A model generated the notes under the pieces. That model saw only the letters and a program-made list of their open reading frames with translations. It ran no database searches and was not told the DNA's origin. Source: Stieleria magnilauensis (GTDB lineage Bacteria > Planctomycetota > Planctomycetia > Pirellulales > Pirellulaceae). Taken from it: DNA of 64,000 nucleotides. Numbering within the stretch: the stretch's first letter is position 1; every line of letters begins with the position of its first letter. Both the position numbers and the translations under genes were made by a program. This document shows, piece by piece, positions 35,160 through 44,390 of the stretch. The stretch spans positions 3,074,394 through 3,138,393 of the forward strand of contig CP036432.1 in NCBI GenBank assembly GCA_007753675.1. The letters are read 5' to 3'.

Positions 35160-35433
35160 TTGTGGCGAATTGGACTAGTAAACTGCTCGAACGCTATGTC
35201 ATTGCCGGACAGACGCAAATTCAGAATTGCCTCTGGGACGCGAAGAGGCTGACTTTAGGGATCTCCCTCGCGCCGGAGCAGTCAGACGGCCGAGAAGCCA
35301 GAACCTCTGCTGGTCCGGAAACGCGATGTCGCCGGACGGACCGGAGGTGTCACCCGGCCGGCGATGAGATGTTTAGCCGAGGAAGACCGATTCCTCGGCC
35401 GATTTCCACCACCGCCGAACGGGAGACACCGCC
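35160..35433. other. Leader region of the 110-aa hypothetical gene, with a hairpin
   Basis: No gene seen. A perfect 9-bp stem with a 6-nt loop, GCCGAGGAA/TTCCTCGGC, lies at 35376-35399, 35 bp before the ATG at 35434. GGGAG near 35420 may be the ribosome binding site. The rest may include the promoter of the riboswitch transcript on the minus strand. Confidence 0.45.
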
Positions 35434-35766
35434 ATGACCAAGTATTTTGTCCAATCAGGAACGCTTCGCACCACCGTCCAAGCCGAATCGTCTCGCAAGG
35501 CGGCGCTGTGGGCGGTCCATCAAGCCATGCAGCAAGTCTTACCGGTCGACGACACCGATGGCAAAACGGCTCAATCGAAAATGGAGTCGGCGGCGACCGG
35601 CGGGATTCGCGTGATGGATGAGATCGTCCGCGTCAGTGAACTCGGTTTCGACCGCGAGGACGCGCCGGTGCTCTCCACGATGGACGTCGTCCGCCAATGG
35701 AATGAGATGTTTGCGGCGCTGGACCGCTTGCAACGGATGCTGCACGAAGGTGCCGTGGCGGCGTGA
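35434..35766 (+). CDS. Small hypothetical protein
   Basis: 110 aa with an ATG start and a plausible ribosome binding site. The N-terminal beta-strand-like part (YFVQSGTLRTTVQAESSRKAALWAVHQAM) is followed by a helical region and a C-terminal amphipathic helix (QWNEMFAALDRLQRMLHEG). There are no signal peptide, membrane segment or metal motifs. I do not recognise a family; the shape suggests a small cytoplasmic protein. Confidence 0.65.
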   Translation: MTKYFVQSGTLRTTVQAESSRKAALWAVHQAMQQVLPVDDTDGKTAQSKMESAATGGIRVMDEIVRVSELGFDREDAPVLSTMDVVRQWNEMFAALDRLQRMLHEGAVAA

Positions 35767-35838
35767 CCGCACCCTCAGCCATGCGTTCGACGGACCGCCG
35801 GAGTCACGCCCGATGGAAGGTGTTAGCGGAACTACTGG

Positions 35839-36732
35839 TCAGCCGACGCGTTCGGCGATCACGCGCAATTGTGCCGCAGCGTCGGTGAGAGAAGCGTCTG
35901 GATAACTTCCTTCAAACGCATCCTCGTCGTCGTCGATCTCATCGACTTCAATGTAGACCTCTTCCTCGGCCGCCTCTTGAATCGGAGCCTTTTGCGGCGC
36001 GGGCGCCGGCCTGTCGACGCGCCGCACTTCGCGTCGTTGAGAGGAAGCCATCGGGACGTATTGCGACTCCAGCGCCGCGCAGGCCAAGGACTCGCGCGTC
36101 TGACGTCTCACACGATCCCGCCGTTCTTCCTGCGACGCGTCGGGAAACAAACCGCGGCACGGACGGTTCACCAGGGTCGCCACCAGCAACGTCAGTGCAG
36201 CCACGATCCCAAGCAACGGGATTTCATAGGTTGCCCCGACAACCACCGTGATCGACAACACGAACGCAAGCAGAGCTTTGAACAAATAGTCCGATGCCGA
36301 CGCCGCCAGCGCAACCGTCCAGTGCGATGCCGTCGCACGAGACGCTTTGGTCTGCGATGACGCTGTCTGCGCCAATCGGCTGGCCGTGTCGATGAATAGA
36401 TGAAGCACCTTTGCAACGAAGCGCAGCAAGGCAAACGCGATCACCAACATCGGAAGCGGAAACGTGGCAACACCCGAGTGATCCGGGAAATAGAGAAACA
36501 AGAACACCGCCGCGACACACAAGACAGCGATCGTCCCGCGAATGACAAGCCGCAACTGATGCGATGCTTCGAATGCCGCGACTGCAGCCGACACCGCGCG
36601 TGATTCGGACACCACCAGCGGTTTACCGTGGACCTCTGTCGATGCCTGTCCACTGATCACTTGGGGGCCGGCTTCAACGCCACGGGACCTGTCGAGGCCA
36701 CTCGCCCGTTCGGTTTGACTAATCATGCCCAT
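35839..36732 (-). CDS. Hypothetical four-helix membrane protein with acidic C-terminus
   Basis: 297 aa from the ATG at 36732, which has GGAG about 10 bases upstream; an ATG at 36726 is also possible. After about 65 polar residues come four hydrophobic segments: IRGTIAVLCVAAVFLFLYF, LPMLVIAFALLRFVAKVLHLF, DYLFKALLAFVLSITVVVGA and LLGIVAALTLLVATL. The cytoplasm-type C-terminal part is Arg-rich, then strongly acidic (EEEVYIEVDEIDDDEDAFEG). No family is recognised. Confidence 0.65.
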   Translation of the reverse strand: MGMISQTERASGLDRSRGVEAGPQVISGQASTEVHGKPLVVSESRAVSAAVAAFEASHQLRLVIRGTIAVLCVAAVFLFLYFPDHSGVATFPLPMLVIAFALLRFVAKVLHLFIDTASRLAQTASSQTKASRATASHWTVALAASASDYLFKALLAFVLSITVVVGATYEIPLLGIVAALTLLVATLVNRPCRGLFPDASQEERRDRVRRQTRESLACAALESQYVPMASSQRREVRRVDRPAPAPQKAPIQEAAEEEVYIEVDEIDDDEDAFEGSYPDASLTDAAAQLRVIAERVG

Positions 36733-37058
36733 GATAGCCAAGCTCCAGTTGGTACTTGTAAGACTGGGCGGTGGATCCTCTCATCATCAAGCTCCTTGCC
36801 ATGGCAACCTTCGGTCGCGAGCTGCTTCATGATGCACAAAAGAGTGAGAGGGATCATCCGCTCATTGATTCGATCTGTTCTCCCTGCCGACGATGTCTGC
36901 ACCTCCGTTATAGCCAGCACGCACAGGCTGTCGAGGAAATTCAGCGGGGAACATCAATCAATTCACAGCCATTATCCGATACGCCATCAATCTGATGAAC
37001 AGCACCACACCACCATGGTGGGGTCATGTAATGAAGCTGACGGCGCGCGGGCGATCAC
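36733..37058. other. Non-coding gap before prfB
   Basis: About 325 bp without a supported gene. It holds the presumed promoter of the membrane protein gene and the 3' flank of prfB. A short dyad CCACCATGGTGG occurs near 37010-37021. Nothing else stands out. Confidence 0.4.
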
Positions 37059-38183
37059 TCAATCTTCATCGGCGGTGACCGCGGTCTTTCCACCCGCCCG
37101 CCAACGCAAAAAGGCGTCCAGAAAACCTTGCAGTTCGCTGCCGTCGATGACACTGTTGAAATTGCCGACGTAGTGTCCGGTCCTGGCATCTTTGACGCGC
37201 TGGTCGGGGTGCAAGAAGTAGTTGCGAATCTGGCTGCCGAAACCGGTCCTGGCCTGGGTGCCATACTTCGCCGCCGTTTCCGCTTCGCGTCGCTCCTCTT
37301 CCAATCGGGCCATTTTGGCGCGAAGCATCTTCCACGCGTTGGCCTTGTTCTGGTGCTGGCTGCGTTCGCTTTGGCACTGCACCACCGTATTGGTGGGGAT
37401 GTGAGTGAGACGAATGGCGCTGTCGGTTTTGTTGACGTGCTGGCCACCGGCACCACTGGCGCGAAACGTGTCGGTCCGAACGTCCTTCTCTTCGATTTCG
37501 ACCTCAATGGAATCATCGATTTCAGGCGCGACGCTGACCGCAGCAAAACTGGTCTGCCGCTTGCCTTCACTGTTGAACGGGCTGATGCGAACCAAGCGGT
37601 GCATGCCCTCCTCGCCTTTCAGGTAGCCATAGGCCATCGGCCCACGGATGGCGATCGAGGCACTGTTGATGCCTGCTTCTTCGTTTTCGTGTCGGTCAAG
37701 CAATTGGATCTTGTAGTCTTGGTTGACCGCCCAAGCGGAGTACATCCGCAACATGATGTCGGCCCAGTCGTTGGCATCGGTCCCGCCGTCGCGGGCGTTG
37801 ATGGTCAGAATCGCTCCGGCGCTGTCGTTGGGACCATCGAGCAGGGCTTTCAGCTCCAAATCATCCAGAATGTTTTCCAAGCGTGAAAGTTCCTGGCTGA
37901 CCTCGGCGGCAACCGATTCGTCCTCGTCCGCCATCTCCATCAAGACACTTAAGTCCTCGACGCTGCTGGACAATTCGTTCATCGGGCCGACAATGGCTTT
38001 GAGAGCCTTGAGCTCGCCGACCGTTTTTTGAGCCGACTCGTTGTCGTCCCAAAAGTCCGGCTGGCCCATCTTGGCTTCGATTTTTTTGATCTGCCCCGCC
38101 TTGCCGCGATGGTCCAAGGACTCGGCGAGCAGTTTCAGGCGTTTTTCGATTTTTTCACTGCGCTGAACCAGTTCCGCGTCCAT
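37059..38183 (-). CDS. prfB: Peptide chain release factor 2
   Basis: 374 aa. The RF2 stop-codon recognition tripeptide SPF is at residues 201-203 and the catalytic GGQ at 246-248 (SGAGGQHVNKTDSAIR). It releases nascent chains at UGA and UAA. The frame is continuous from an ATG: where many bacteria have the autoregulatory in-frame UGA near codon 25, this gene reads ESL-DHRG with TTG GAC, so the programmed frameshift is absent. It is divergent from mnmA with a 78-bp gap. Confidence 0.95.
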   Translation of the reverse strand: MDAELVQRSEKIEKRLKLLAESLDHRGKAGQIKKIEAKMGQPDFWDDNESAQKTVGELKALKAIVGPMNELSSSVEDLSVLMEMADEDESVAAEVSQELSRLENILDDLELKALLDGPNDSAGAILTINARDGGTDANDWADIMLRMYSAWAVNQDYKIQLLDRHENEEAGINSASIAIRGPMAYGYLKGEEGMHRLVRISPFNSEGKRQTSFAAVSVAPEIDDSIEVEIEEKDVRTDTFRASGAGGQHVNKTDSAIRLTHIPTNTVVQCQSERSQHQNKANAWKMLRAKMARLEEERREAETAAKYGTQARTGFGSQIRNYFLHPDQRVKDARTGHYVGNFNSVIDGSELQGFLDAFLRWRAGGKTAVTADED

Positions 38184-38261
38184 CAGTGATCACATCCTTT
38201 TCGCCGATCACGACGAATACTTGACATTGAGAAGACTTTCCAGAGAGGTTGAAAACTATAC

Positions 38262-39440
38262 ATGGCACGCGTGGTCCTGGCGATGAGTGGGGGAGTCGAT
38301 TCGAGTGTGGCGGCACATCTGTTGCTCGAGGCCGGACACGAGGTGATCGGCGTGTTCATGCGCCACGGCGAGGAGTCCAGCGAAGTCTGCAAGGTGGATC
38401 GCGGTGCGGCCCCATCCGCCCCGGCAGGTCAGGCTTCAGCCCCGTCGCTGCCCGTCCTGGGGGGCCTGGCGAGCGGGCGTGCCGACCACAAACAGGGCTG
38501 CTGCACCGCCAGCGATGCCGCCGACGCCAAACGCGTCGCCGCTAAATTCGGCATCCCCTTCTACGCACTGGATCTGCAAGCCGATTTCCGACGCATCGTC
38601 GATTACTTTGTCGATGACTACTTGAATGGACGCACACCGAATCCTTGCGTGAAATGCAATCATTGGATCAAGTTCGGCCGCCTGTTCGACTACGCCGCCG
38701 GTGTCGAAGCTGACTTTCTCGCCACCGGGCACTACGCCAGGATGATCGACGGCCAGTTGCACCGCGGATTGGACGGCCACAAAGATCAGTCTTACGCGCT
38801 GTTCGGAATTGGCAAGAGCCGTTTGCCACGAATGTTGTTGCCGGTCGGCGACTACGAAAAAACCGAAATCCGCAAGATCGCCGAAAGCCTCCAGCTGGGC
38901 GTCGCGGGGAAACGCGATAGCCAGGAAATCTGTTTTGTCACCCAAGGCCACCACAGCGATTTCGTCAAAGCTCGCCGCCCCGAACTGGTCGGCACCACGG
39001 CCGGCGACTTCGTCACCACCGACGGCCGGGTCGTCGGCTCACACGATGGCTACGAAGCGTTCACCGTCGGCCAACGAAAGGGCCTCGGGATCGCCCTGGG
39101 CACGCCCCACTTCGTGATCCGGATCGACCCCGAAACCAATCAAGTGGTGCTCGGGGAGAAAGAATCGCTGGCGTGCGGGCAACTGACGGCCGGGGATGCA
39201 AACTGGTTGGTCTCGCCGGAATCGCTCAGCCGCCTGGCCTCGTCCGACGCCGGAACCGGCGGGCTGTCGGTCCAAATCCGCTACAACGGATCCCCCCAAC
39301 CGGCCTCGGTCGAAGTCGACCCGGGATCGCCGGATCGATTCACCGTTCACTTCGACGCCCCCGTCGACGCCGTCGCGCCCGGCCAAGCCGCCGTCGTCTA
39401 CCACGGCACCCAAGTCCTCGGAGGCGGCTGGATCGAGTGA
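38262..39440 (+). CDS. mnmA: tRNA-specific 2-thiouridylase
   Basis: 392 aa. The PP-loop SGGVDSS is at residues 9-15. The two catalytic cysteines appear in TPNPCVKCN and SQEICFV. The C-terminal beta domain ends in VVYHGTQVLGGGWIE. The enzyme thiolates U34 of Lys, Glu and Gln tRNAs. A low-complexity insertion of about 30 residues rich in Ala, Pro and Gly (around residues 45-75) sits after the first helix, where other MnmA proteins have a short acidic loop. Confidence 0.95.
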   Translation: MARVVLAMSGGVDSSVAAHLLLEAGHEVIGVFMRHGEESSEVCKVDRGAAPSAPAGQASAPSLPVLGGLASGRADHKQGCCTASDAADAKRVAAKFGIPFYALDLQADFRRIVDYFVDDYLNGRTPNPCVKCNHWIKFGRLFDYAAGVEADFLATGHYARMIDGQLHRGLDGHKDQSYALFGIGKSRLPRMLLPVGDYEKTEIRKIAESLQLGVAGKRDSQEICFVTQGHHSDFVKARRPELVGTTAGDFVTTDGRVVGSHDGYEAFTVGQRKGLGIALGTPHFVIRIDPETNQVVLGEKESLACGQLTAGDANWLVSPESLSRLASSDAGTGGLSVQIRYNGSPQPASVEVDPGSPDRFTVHFDAPVDAVAPGQAAVVYHGTQVLGGGWIE

Positions 39441-39566
39441 CGCCGCCGGAACGCTCCCGTGGGCTCTGAGACAACTCGACAAACGCCGCCACATCGCGAG
39501 AATTGGCGAATCAGGCGGCACTGCATCGCCCCCTTCAACGACATCAGCACGGCGATCGGCGGAATC

Positions 39567-39950
39567 ATGGCAAAGAAGAAATCAAGTGAATCGGCTTCCT
39601 CCAACGGCGAACCGGGACCCCAAGTCGACTTCGAATCGGCGCTCGCGGAAGTCGAAACCGTCGTCGAAATGCTCGAAGGCGGGGAGCTCGGACTGTCCGA
39701 ATCACTTGTCCAGTACGAACGCGGCATCGAAAAAATCAAGCTTTGCCACCAAGTTCTCCAGCAAGCGGAAAAACGTATCGCGGTGCTGACCAGTGTCGAT
39801 GAGGACGGGACGGCGTCGGTCGAACCGGTGGACACCGGAGAGGGCAGCCGAACCCCCGCTAGCAGCGGCCGCTCCGCATCAGGCCGAAAGCCGGCCAGAA
39901 AGACGCGCGGGCCGGTCAGCGACGTGGACGAAAACGAGGGGCTTTTTTAA
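39567..39950 (+). CDS. xseB: Exodeoxyribonuclease VII small subunit
   Basis: 127 aa from the ATG at 39567; an upstream in-frame extension is spurious. The conserved core is FESALAEVETVVEMLEGGELGLSESLVQYERG, a two-helix hairpin, followed by a basic Ser/Arg-rich tail not found in short family members. It binds the large XseA subunit, which is not adjacent. Next to it lie ispA and dxs, the familiar xseB-ispA-dxs order. Confidence 0.9.
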   Translation: MAKKKSSESASSNGEPGPQVDFESALAEVETVVEMLEGGELGLSESLVQYERGIEKIKLCHQVLQQAEKRIAVLTSVDEDGTASVEPVDTGEGSRTPASSGRSASGRKPARKTRGPVSDVDENEGLF

Positions 39951-39995
39951 GCTGTACAGTGTGGGGATAATTACTGCTCACCCCTTTCCGCCCTA

Positions 39996-41033
39996 GTGTC
40001 AGCCTTGCCCGCCTCTCCGATCGAACAAACCAACCCGCAAGATACCGAGCCTGGAATCCATCAAGCACTCGGTGACCTGCTGCCCTCCATCGAACAATCG
40101 CTTCAGGCGGCGTGCCAATTCGGCAGCGGTTGCCCGGATCGGCTGGCCGACGCGATCCGCTATGCCGTGCTGGCTCCCGGCAAACGGCTCCGCCCGGCAC
40201 TGGTCCTGATGGCCGCCGAGGCCTGTGGGGGGACGATCGACGAGGCGATGCCCGGTGCGGTCGCGGTGGAAATGATCCACGCCTACTCGCTGATCCACGA
40301 CGATTTGCCCGCGATGGACGACGACGACCTCCGCCGCGGACGGCCGACTGTCCACATCGCCTTCGACGAAGCCACCGCGATTTTGGCCGGCGACGCGTTG
40401 CAGCCCCTGGCGATCGCGCACCTGTGCCGCAACGTGACGGATCTGCATCGACGTGCGCTGGCCGTCGAGCTGCTGGCTAGCGCCGCCGGCCCCGAACAGC
40501 TCGTCGGCGGCCAAGCCGATGACCTGGCCGCCGAGTCGGGCCAACTACCCGCCGAGGTCGCCGCCGAACTGGAATCGGCCGGCCACAAGCCAGCTGACGA
40601 GCAGCCCAATGAACCGAGCGGCAGCCCCCCCCGTAGTCCAGAGGGATGCCCCGGACTCGCGTTCCTGGAATCGATTCACCGCCGCAAAACGGGAGCCCTG
40701 TTCACCGCGTCGCTTCAACTGGGAGCCGTCTTGTGCGGCGCCAGCGATCGACAATCCCAGGCCCTGACCGACTTTGCGGCCGATCTCGGATTAGCATTTC
40801 AGGTGGTCGACGACTTGCTGGACCACACCGCTGACGAATCCAACCTCGGCAAACGCGTCGGAAAAGACAGCGATCGCGGAAAACTGACGTACCCCGGACT
40901 GCTGGGGCTCCCCAACGCACAAGCCTTCGCCAGCGACTTGATCCGATCCGCAAAATCGCACCTGACCGTTTTAGGTCCGCCCGCTTGGCGGTTAGAGTGT
41001 CTGGCGGATTATGTCCTCGCTCGCACCCACTGA
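39996..41033 (+). CDS. ispA: Polyprenyl (farnesyl/geranylgeranyl) diphosphate synthase
   Basis: 345 aa from a GTG at 39996. The first Asp-rich motif is at residues 102-110 (DDLPAMDDD) and the second at 272-276 (DDLLD). GKRLRPAL near residue 64 binds IPP. Between GGQADDL (about 176) and IHRRKTG (about 227) there is an unusual insertion of about 35 polar residues. It condenses IPP with allylic diphosphates; chain length (C15 or C20) cannot be fixed by eye. dxs follows 71 bp later. Confidence 0.92.
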   Translation: MSALPASPIEQTNPQDTEPGIHQALGDLLPSIEQSLQAACQFGSGCPDRLADAIRYAVLAPGKRLRPALVLMAAEACGGTIDEAMPGAVAVEMIHAYSLIHDDLPAMDDDDLRRGRPTVHIAFDEATAILAGDALQPLAIAHLCRNVTDLHRRALAVELLASAAGPEQLVGGQADDLAAESGQLPAEVAAELESAGHKPADEQPNEPSGSPPRSPEGCPGLAFLESIHRRKTGALFTASLQLGAVLCGASDRQSQALTDFAADLGLAFQVVDDLLDHTADESNLGKRVGKDSDRGKLTYPGLLGLPNAQAFASDLIRSAKSHLTVLGPPAWRLECLADYVLARTH

Positions 41034-41104
41034 TTTCAAGCAATCACCTTGATGCGGTAACCACGGATTGACCCGCTCGACCGACATCTCAAAAGGAAGC
41101 CAAA

Positions 41105-43006
41105 TTGAACGACCCAAAACATCCCCTGCTGGCAAGCTTGAAAGACGCGACAGGGCTGCGAGATTTTTCGCCCCAGCAATTGGAGTCGGCCGCTGACGAA
41201 ATCCGTGACGTGCTGTGCAACCTGCTGGCAACCCGGACGGCGCACTTTGCGTCCAACCTGGGCGTCGTCGAACTCTGCCTGGCGCTGCATTGTGAGTTCG
41301 ACTTCCGCACCGACCGCCTGATCTGGGACACCGGCCACCAAATCTACCCGCACAAACTGGTCACCGGCCGCTACCACAGCTTTCCCTCGATTCGCACACA
41401 GGGCGGCTTGATGGGATACCCGAACCCACAGGAAAGCGAGTACGACTTGTTCATGACCGGCCACGCCGGCTGCAGCGTCAGCACCGCAGTCGGACTGCGC
41501 AGCGGTGACTTGATGGTCGGCCAACCCGACCGCCGGACGGTCGCGGTGATCGGCGACGGGGCCTTCCCCAGCGGCATCGTGTTCGAAGCGCTCAACAACG
41601 CCGGCCACCTGGAAGACGATCTGACGATCGTGCTCAACGACAACAAGATGTCGATTTGCCATCGTGTCGGCGCCGTCGCCGGCTACCTGGACCGCCTGCG
41701 AAGCAATCCGTATTACACCGGCTTGAAAAGCGAAGTCGGCAAACTGCTGGAACAGATCCCGATGTTCGGCGATCCGGCCGAACGGTTTCTGGCCCAGTTG
41801 AAGGAAGGCGTCAAAGCCGGCTTGGTCGGCGGCATGCTGTTCGAAGAATTGAACATCCGCTACGTCGGGCCGATCGACGGGCACGACATCGCGCTGGTCC
41901 GCAAGTACTTGGCGATGGTCCGCGAAATGAAAGGCCCGGTCCTGCTGCACGTGGTCACCGAAAAAGGCCATGGATACAAACCCGCCGCCGCCGATCCAGT
42001 GTTCTTCCACACCCCGCCGGCGTTCGAAGACCGGGACGGCCAACCGGTGCCCCGGCACAGCGATGGCCTGCCCCCGTTCACCGTGCACGCCCGCGATGCG
42101 ATCAGCGCCGCGATGGCCGCCGACGAAAAGGTCTCCGTGATCACCGCGGCCATGTGCCAAGGCAACAAACTGGAACCCGTACGCGAAAAATTCCCCAAAC
42201 AGTTCTTCGATGTCGGCATCTGTGAATCGCACGCGGTCGCCTTCGCCGCCGGTCAATGCAAGGCCGGCGCACGGCCGATCGTCGATATCTACAGCACGTT
42301 CTTGCAACGCAGCTACGATCAGATTTTTCAAGAGGTCTCGCTACAAGATCTGCCGGTCGTGTTCATGCTCGATCGCGCCGGGTTGACCGGCCCGGACGGA
42401 CCGACCCACCACGGCGTCTATGACGTCGGCTACATGCGTCTGTTCCCCAACATCGTCGTGATGGCCCCGGGATACGCCGAAGAACTGGGCATGATGCTTC
42501 GCTTCGCACTCGATCACGATCATCCCTGCAGCATTCGCTACCCCAAAGCTTCGGCACTTCAACGCGGACAAGCCGCTCCCGACGTTGAACTCGGCAAAAG
42601 CGAAATCATCCGCCACGGCGACGACGGAACGATCGTCGCCTTCGGTGCGATGCTGGAAAACGCACTCGCCGCCGCCGAGATGCTCGAAGGCGAACTGGAT
42701 CTGTGCGTCGTCAACGCGCGGTTCGCCAAACCGATCGACGAAGAGATGGTCAAGCAAACGATCGAAACCGGAAAATTCGTCCTGACGGTGGAAGAAAACG
42801 CGGTGATGGGTGGCTTCGGATCGGCGTTCCTGGAATCCGCCGTCGCCCAACGACTGGACACCCGCGGCGTCCAGACCCTCGGGCTCCCCGATAGCTTTGT
42901 CGAGCACGGGGACCGCAACGAATTGCTGCACCAATGCGGACTCAGCCCCGAAGCGATCGCCGAGCGATGCCGACAAGCGGCGCCGGCAACGTCAACCTTC
43001 GCCTGA
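41105..43006 (+). CDS. dxs: 1-deoxy-D-xylulose-5-phosphate synthase
   Basis: 633 aa from a TTG at 41105, preceded by AGGAAG 6-7 bases upstream. TPP-binding IGDGAFPSGIVFEALNNAG, GPIDGHD, and the pyrimidine domain FFDVGICESHAVAFAAGQ with the catalytic Glu are present. In that motif Ser replaces the usual Gln of AEQHA. It makes DXP from pyruvate and glyceraldehyde 3-phosphate, the first step of the MEP isoprenoid pathway, feeding ispA directly upstream. Divergent spots in the TPP motifs look like a lineage variant, not inactivation. Confidence 0.92.
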   Translation: MNDPKHPLLASLKDATGLRDFSPQQLESAADEIRDVLCNLLATRTAHFASNLGVVELCLALHCEFDFRTDRLIWDTGHQIYPHKLVTGRYHSFPSIRTQGGLMGYPNPQESEYDLFMTGHAGCSVSTAVGLRSGDLMVGQPDRRTVAVIGDGAFPSGIVFEALNNAGHLEDDLTIVLNDNKMSICHRVGAVAGYLDRLRSNPYYTGLKSEVGKLLEQIPMFGDPAERFLAQLKEGVKAGLVGGMLFEELNIRYVGPIDGHDIALVRKYLAMVREMKGPVLLHVVTEKGHGYKPAAADPVFFHTPPAFEDRDGQPVPRHSDGLPPFTVHARDAISAAMAADEKVSVITAAMCQGNKLEPVREKFPKQFFDVGICESHAVAFAAGQCKAGARPIVDIYSTFLQRSYDQIFQEVSLQDLPVVFMLDRAGLTGPDGPTHHGVYDVGYMRLFPNIVVMAPGYAEELGMMLRFALDHDHPCSIRYPKASALQRGQAAPDVELGKSEIIRHGDDGTIVAFGAMLENALAAAEMLEGELDLCVVNARFAKPIDEEMVKQTIETGKFVLTVEENAVMGGFGSAFLESAVAQRLDTRGVQTLGLPDSFVEHGDRNELLHQCGLSPEAIAERCRQAAPATSTFA

Positions 43007-43111
43007 GCATGTCGGTCGGACATGGGACAGGCCTCCAGGTTGTCGGTTCCGAAGCGACAGACTGGAAACCGATCCCACGAAGTCTTCGTCCATTGCTATG
43101 CTAGGCAACCC

Positions 43112-44002
43112 ATGACGCTCAACCCCGCAGAACCGCGCTCCAACAGTCGAACCTGGCCCAACGGCGACCGGAACGTGCCCCGCGTGGTGATCATCGGTGC
43201 CCCGGATCGCGAGCGTGTCCGCAGCGAAGCCATCCGCTTGCGGCCGCTGATTGCCCAGCACGCCGAGATCGTTGCCGAAGACTTTCACTTCGAATACGGC
43301 TTCGATGACCCCGACATCGACCTGGTCATCGTGCTCGGTGGCGACGGTTCGATCTTGCAAACCGCCCGGCAACTCGCCGGCAAGAAAATCCCCGTGCTGG
43401 GCATCAATTGCGGAAACCTCGGCTTCCTGGCTGCACTTTCGCCCGACGATTTTTTGGAGGTCTGGCCCCGCGTCTGCTGCGGTGCGTTCCAAGTCATCGA
43501 CCACTTGATGCTGGAAGTCAGCCTGATTCGAGACGGCCAGACCATCTGCCAGCAACTTGTCTTGAACGAGGTCGCGGTGCTCGGCGGACCGCCGTACCAG
43601 ATCCTGGGAATCGATCTGTTTGCCGATGGGAATCTGGCGACACGGTATCGCTGCGACGGCCTGATCCTGGCGACACCGGTTGGTTCGACCGCGCACAATC
43701 TATCCGCCGGCGGACCGATCCTGCGTCGCAACCTGCACGCCGTGGTGATTTCGCCGATCAGCCCCCACACGCTGACCTATCGGCCGCTGGTCGATTCGGC
43801 AGACACCGTGTTCGAGCTGACCGTCAGCGAGCCGAACGCATCGACCAGTGTCGTCGTGGACGGGCGAATCCTCAGCCAGCTCCTGCCGGGCGACCGCGTC
43901 CAGGTGCAGCGCTCCGACAGCACGTTTGAAATGCTCTCGGTCCCCGGCCAAAACGACTACCGCACCCTGCGTGAAAAACTCGGCTGGGGCGGCTCGCTGT
44001 AG
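43112..44002 (+). CDS. nadK: NAD kinase
   Basis: 296 aa from the ATG at 43112; an earlier in-frame start lacks similarity. The catalytic GGDG is at residues 76-79 (IVLGGDGSIL). NCGNLGFLA and the NE motif LNEVAVLG follow, and then a glycine-rich GLILATPVGSTAHNLSAGGP. It phosphorylates NAD to NADP. It lies 105 bp after dxs and may be in the same transcript; DXP reductoisomerase uses the NADPH, but the linkage is inferred only. Confidence 0.94.
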   Translation: MTLNPAEPRSNSRTWPNGDRNVPRVVIIGAPDRERVRSEAIRLRPLIAQHAEIVAEDFHFEYGFDDPDIDLVIVLGGDGSILQTARQLAGKKIPVLGINCGNLGFLAALSPDDFLEVWPRVCCGAFQVIDHLMLEVSLIRDGQTICQQLVLNEVAVLGGPPYQILGIDLFADGNLATRYRCDGLILATPVGSTAHNLSAGGPILRRNLHAVVISPISPHTLTYRPLVDSADTVFELTVSEPNASTSVVVDGRILSQLLPGDRVQVQRSDSTFEMLSVPGQNDYRTLREKLGWGGSL

Positions 44003-44040
44003 CCGCCCCCCACCAACGCCCGCCGGGGACAGACCCCACG

Positions 44041-44190
44041 AGTCTTTCTCATTTTTTGACCAGCCCATTTTTTGACCAATCACTCCGCCACTGTTTCCCA
44101 AAAGACGTGAAGCGGAGCTGGGGCGTGACCGCAGAACGCTGCGCTTTGCTTGGGGGGATCAGGTCAAAATATTTGTTGGTCAAAAAATAG
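44041..44190. mobile_element. MITE-like element, copy A
   Basis: A short non-coding element with a perfect 11-bp terminal inverted repeat: ATTTTTTGACC starting at 44051 and GGTCAAAAAAT at 44178-44188. An extra copy of the left word occurs at 44067-44077. The interior (GACGTGA, GCGGAGC..., ACGCTGCGCT) is shared with copy B at 44964-45093, in the same orientation. There is no ORF inside and no transposase nearby, so it would be non-autonomous. Confidence 0.65.
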
Positions 44191-44229
44191 CAGAGAAAAT
44201 CGGAGACAAGAGGCCATCAGGGACAGACC

Positions 44230-44285
44230 CCGAGAGGCATTCCACCGGGGACAGCCCCCGAGAGGCATTCCACCGGGGACAGCCC
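44230..44285. repeat. 28-bp tandem repeat with GGGGACAG palindromes
   Basis: Two exact copies of a 28-bp unit beginning CCGAGAGGCATTCCACCGGG lie at 44230-44257 and 44258-44285. They carry the GGGGACAG...CCCC word that recurs at 44026, 44220 and 45108-45150 in this region, a REP-like signature. Confidence 0.85.
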
Positions 44286-44390
44286 CCGGGGCGATCGGCT
44301 TTGTCGGTGAAATGGTGTGCGACGCTTGGTAACATGAACGCATCAGTTCGTTGGCGCCCCTTGGAATCAACCCGTTTTCGGCAACACAGA

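Noticed and set aside
41036-42331. Minus-strand 431-codon open frame opposite dxs
   Set aside because: It is antisense to dxs, which has the TPP and GPIDGHD motifs and a good ribosome binding site.
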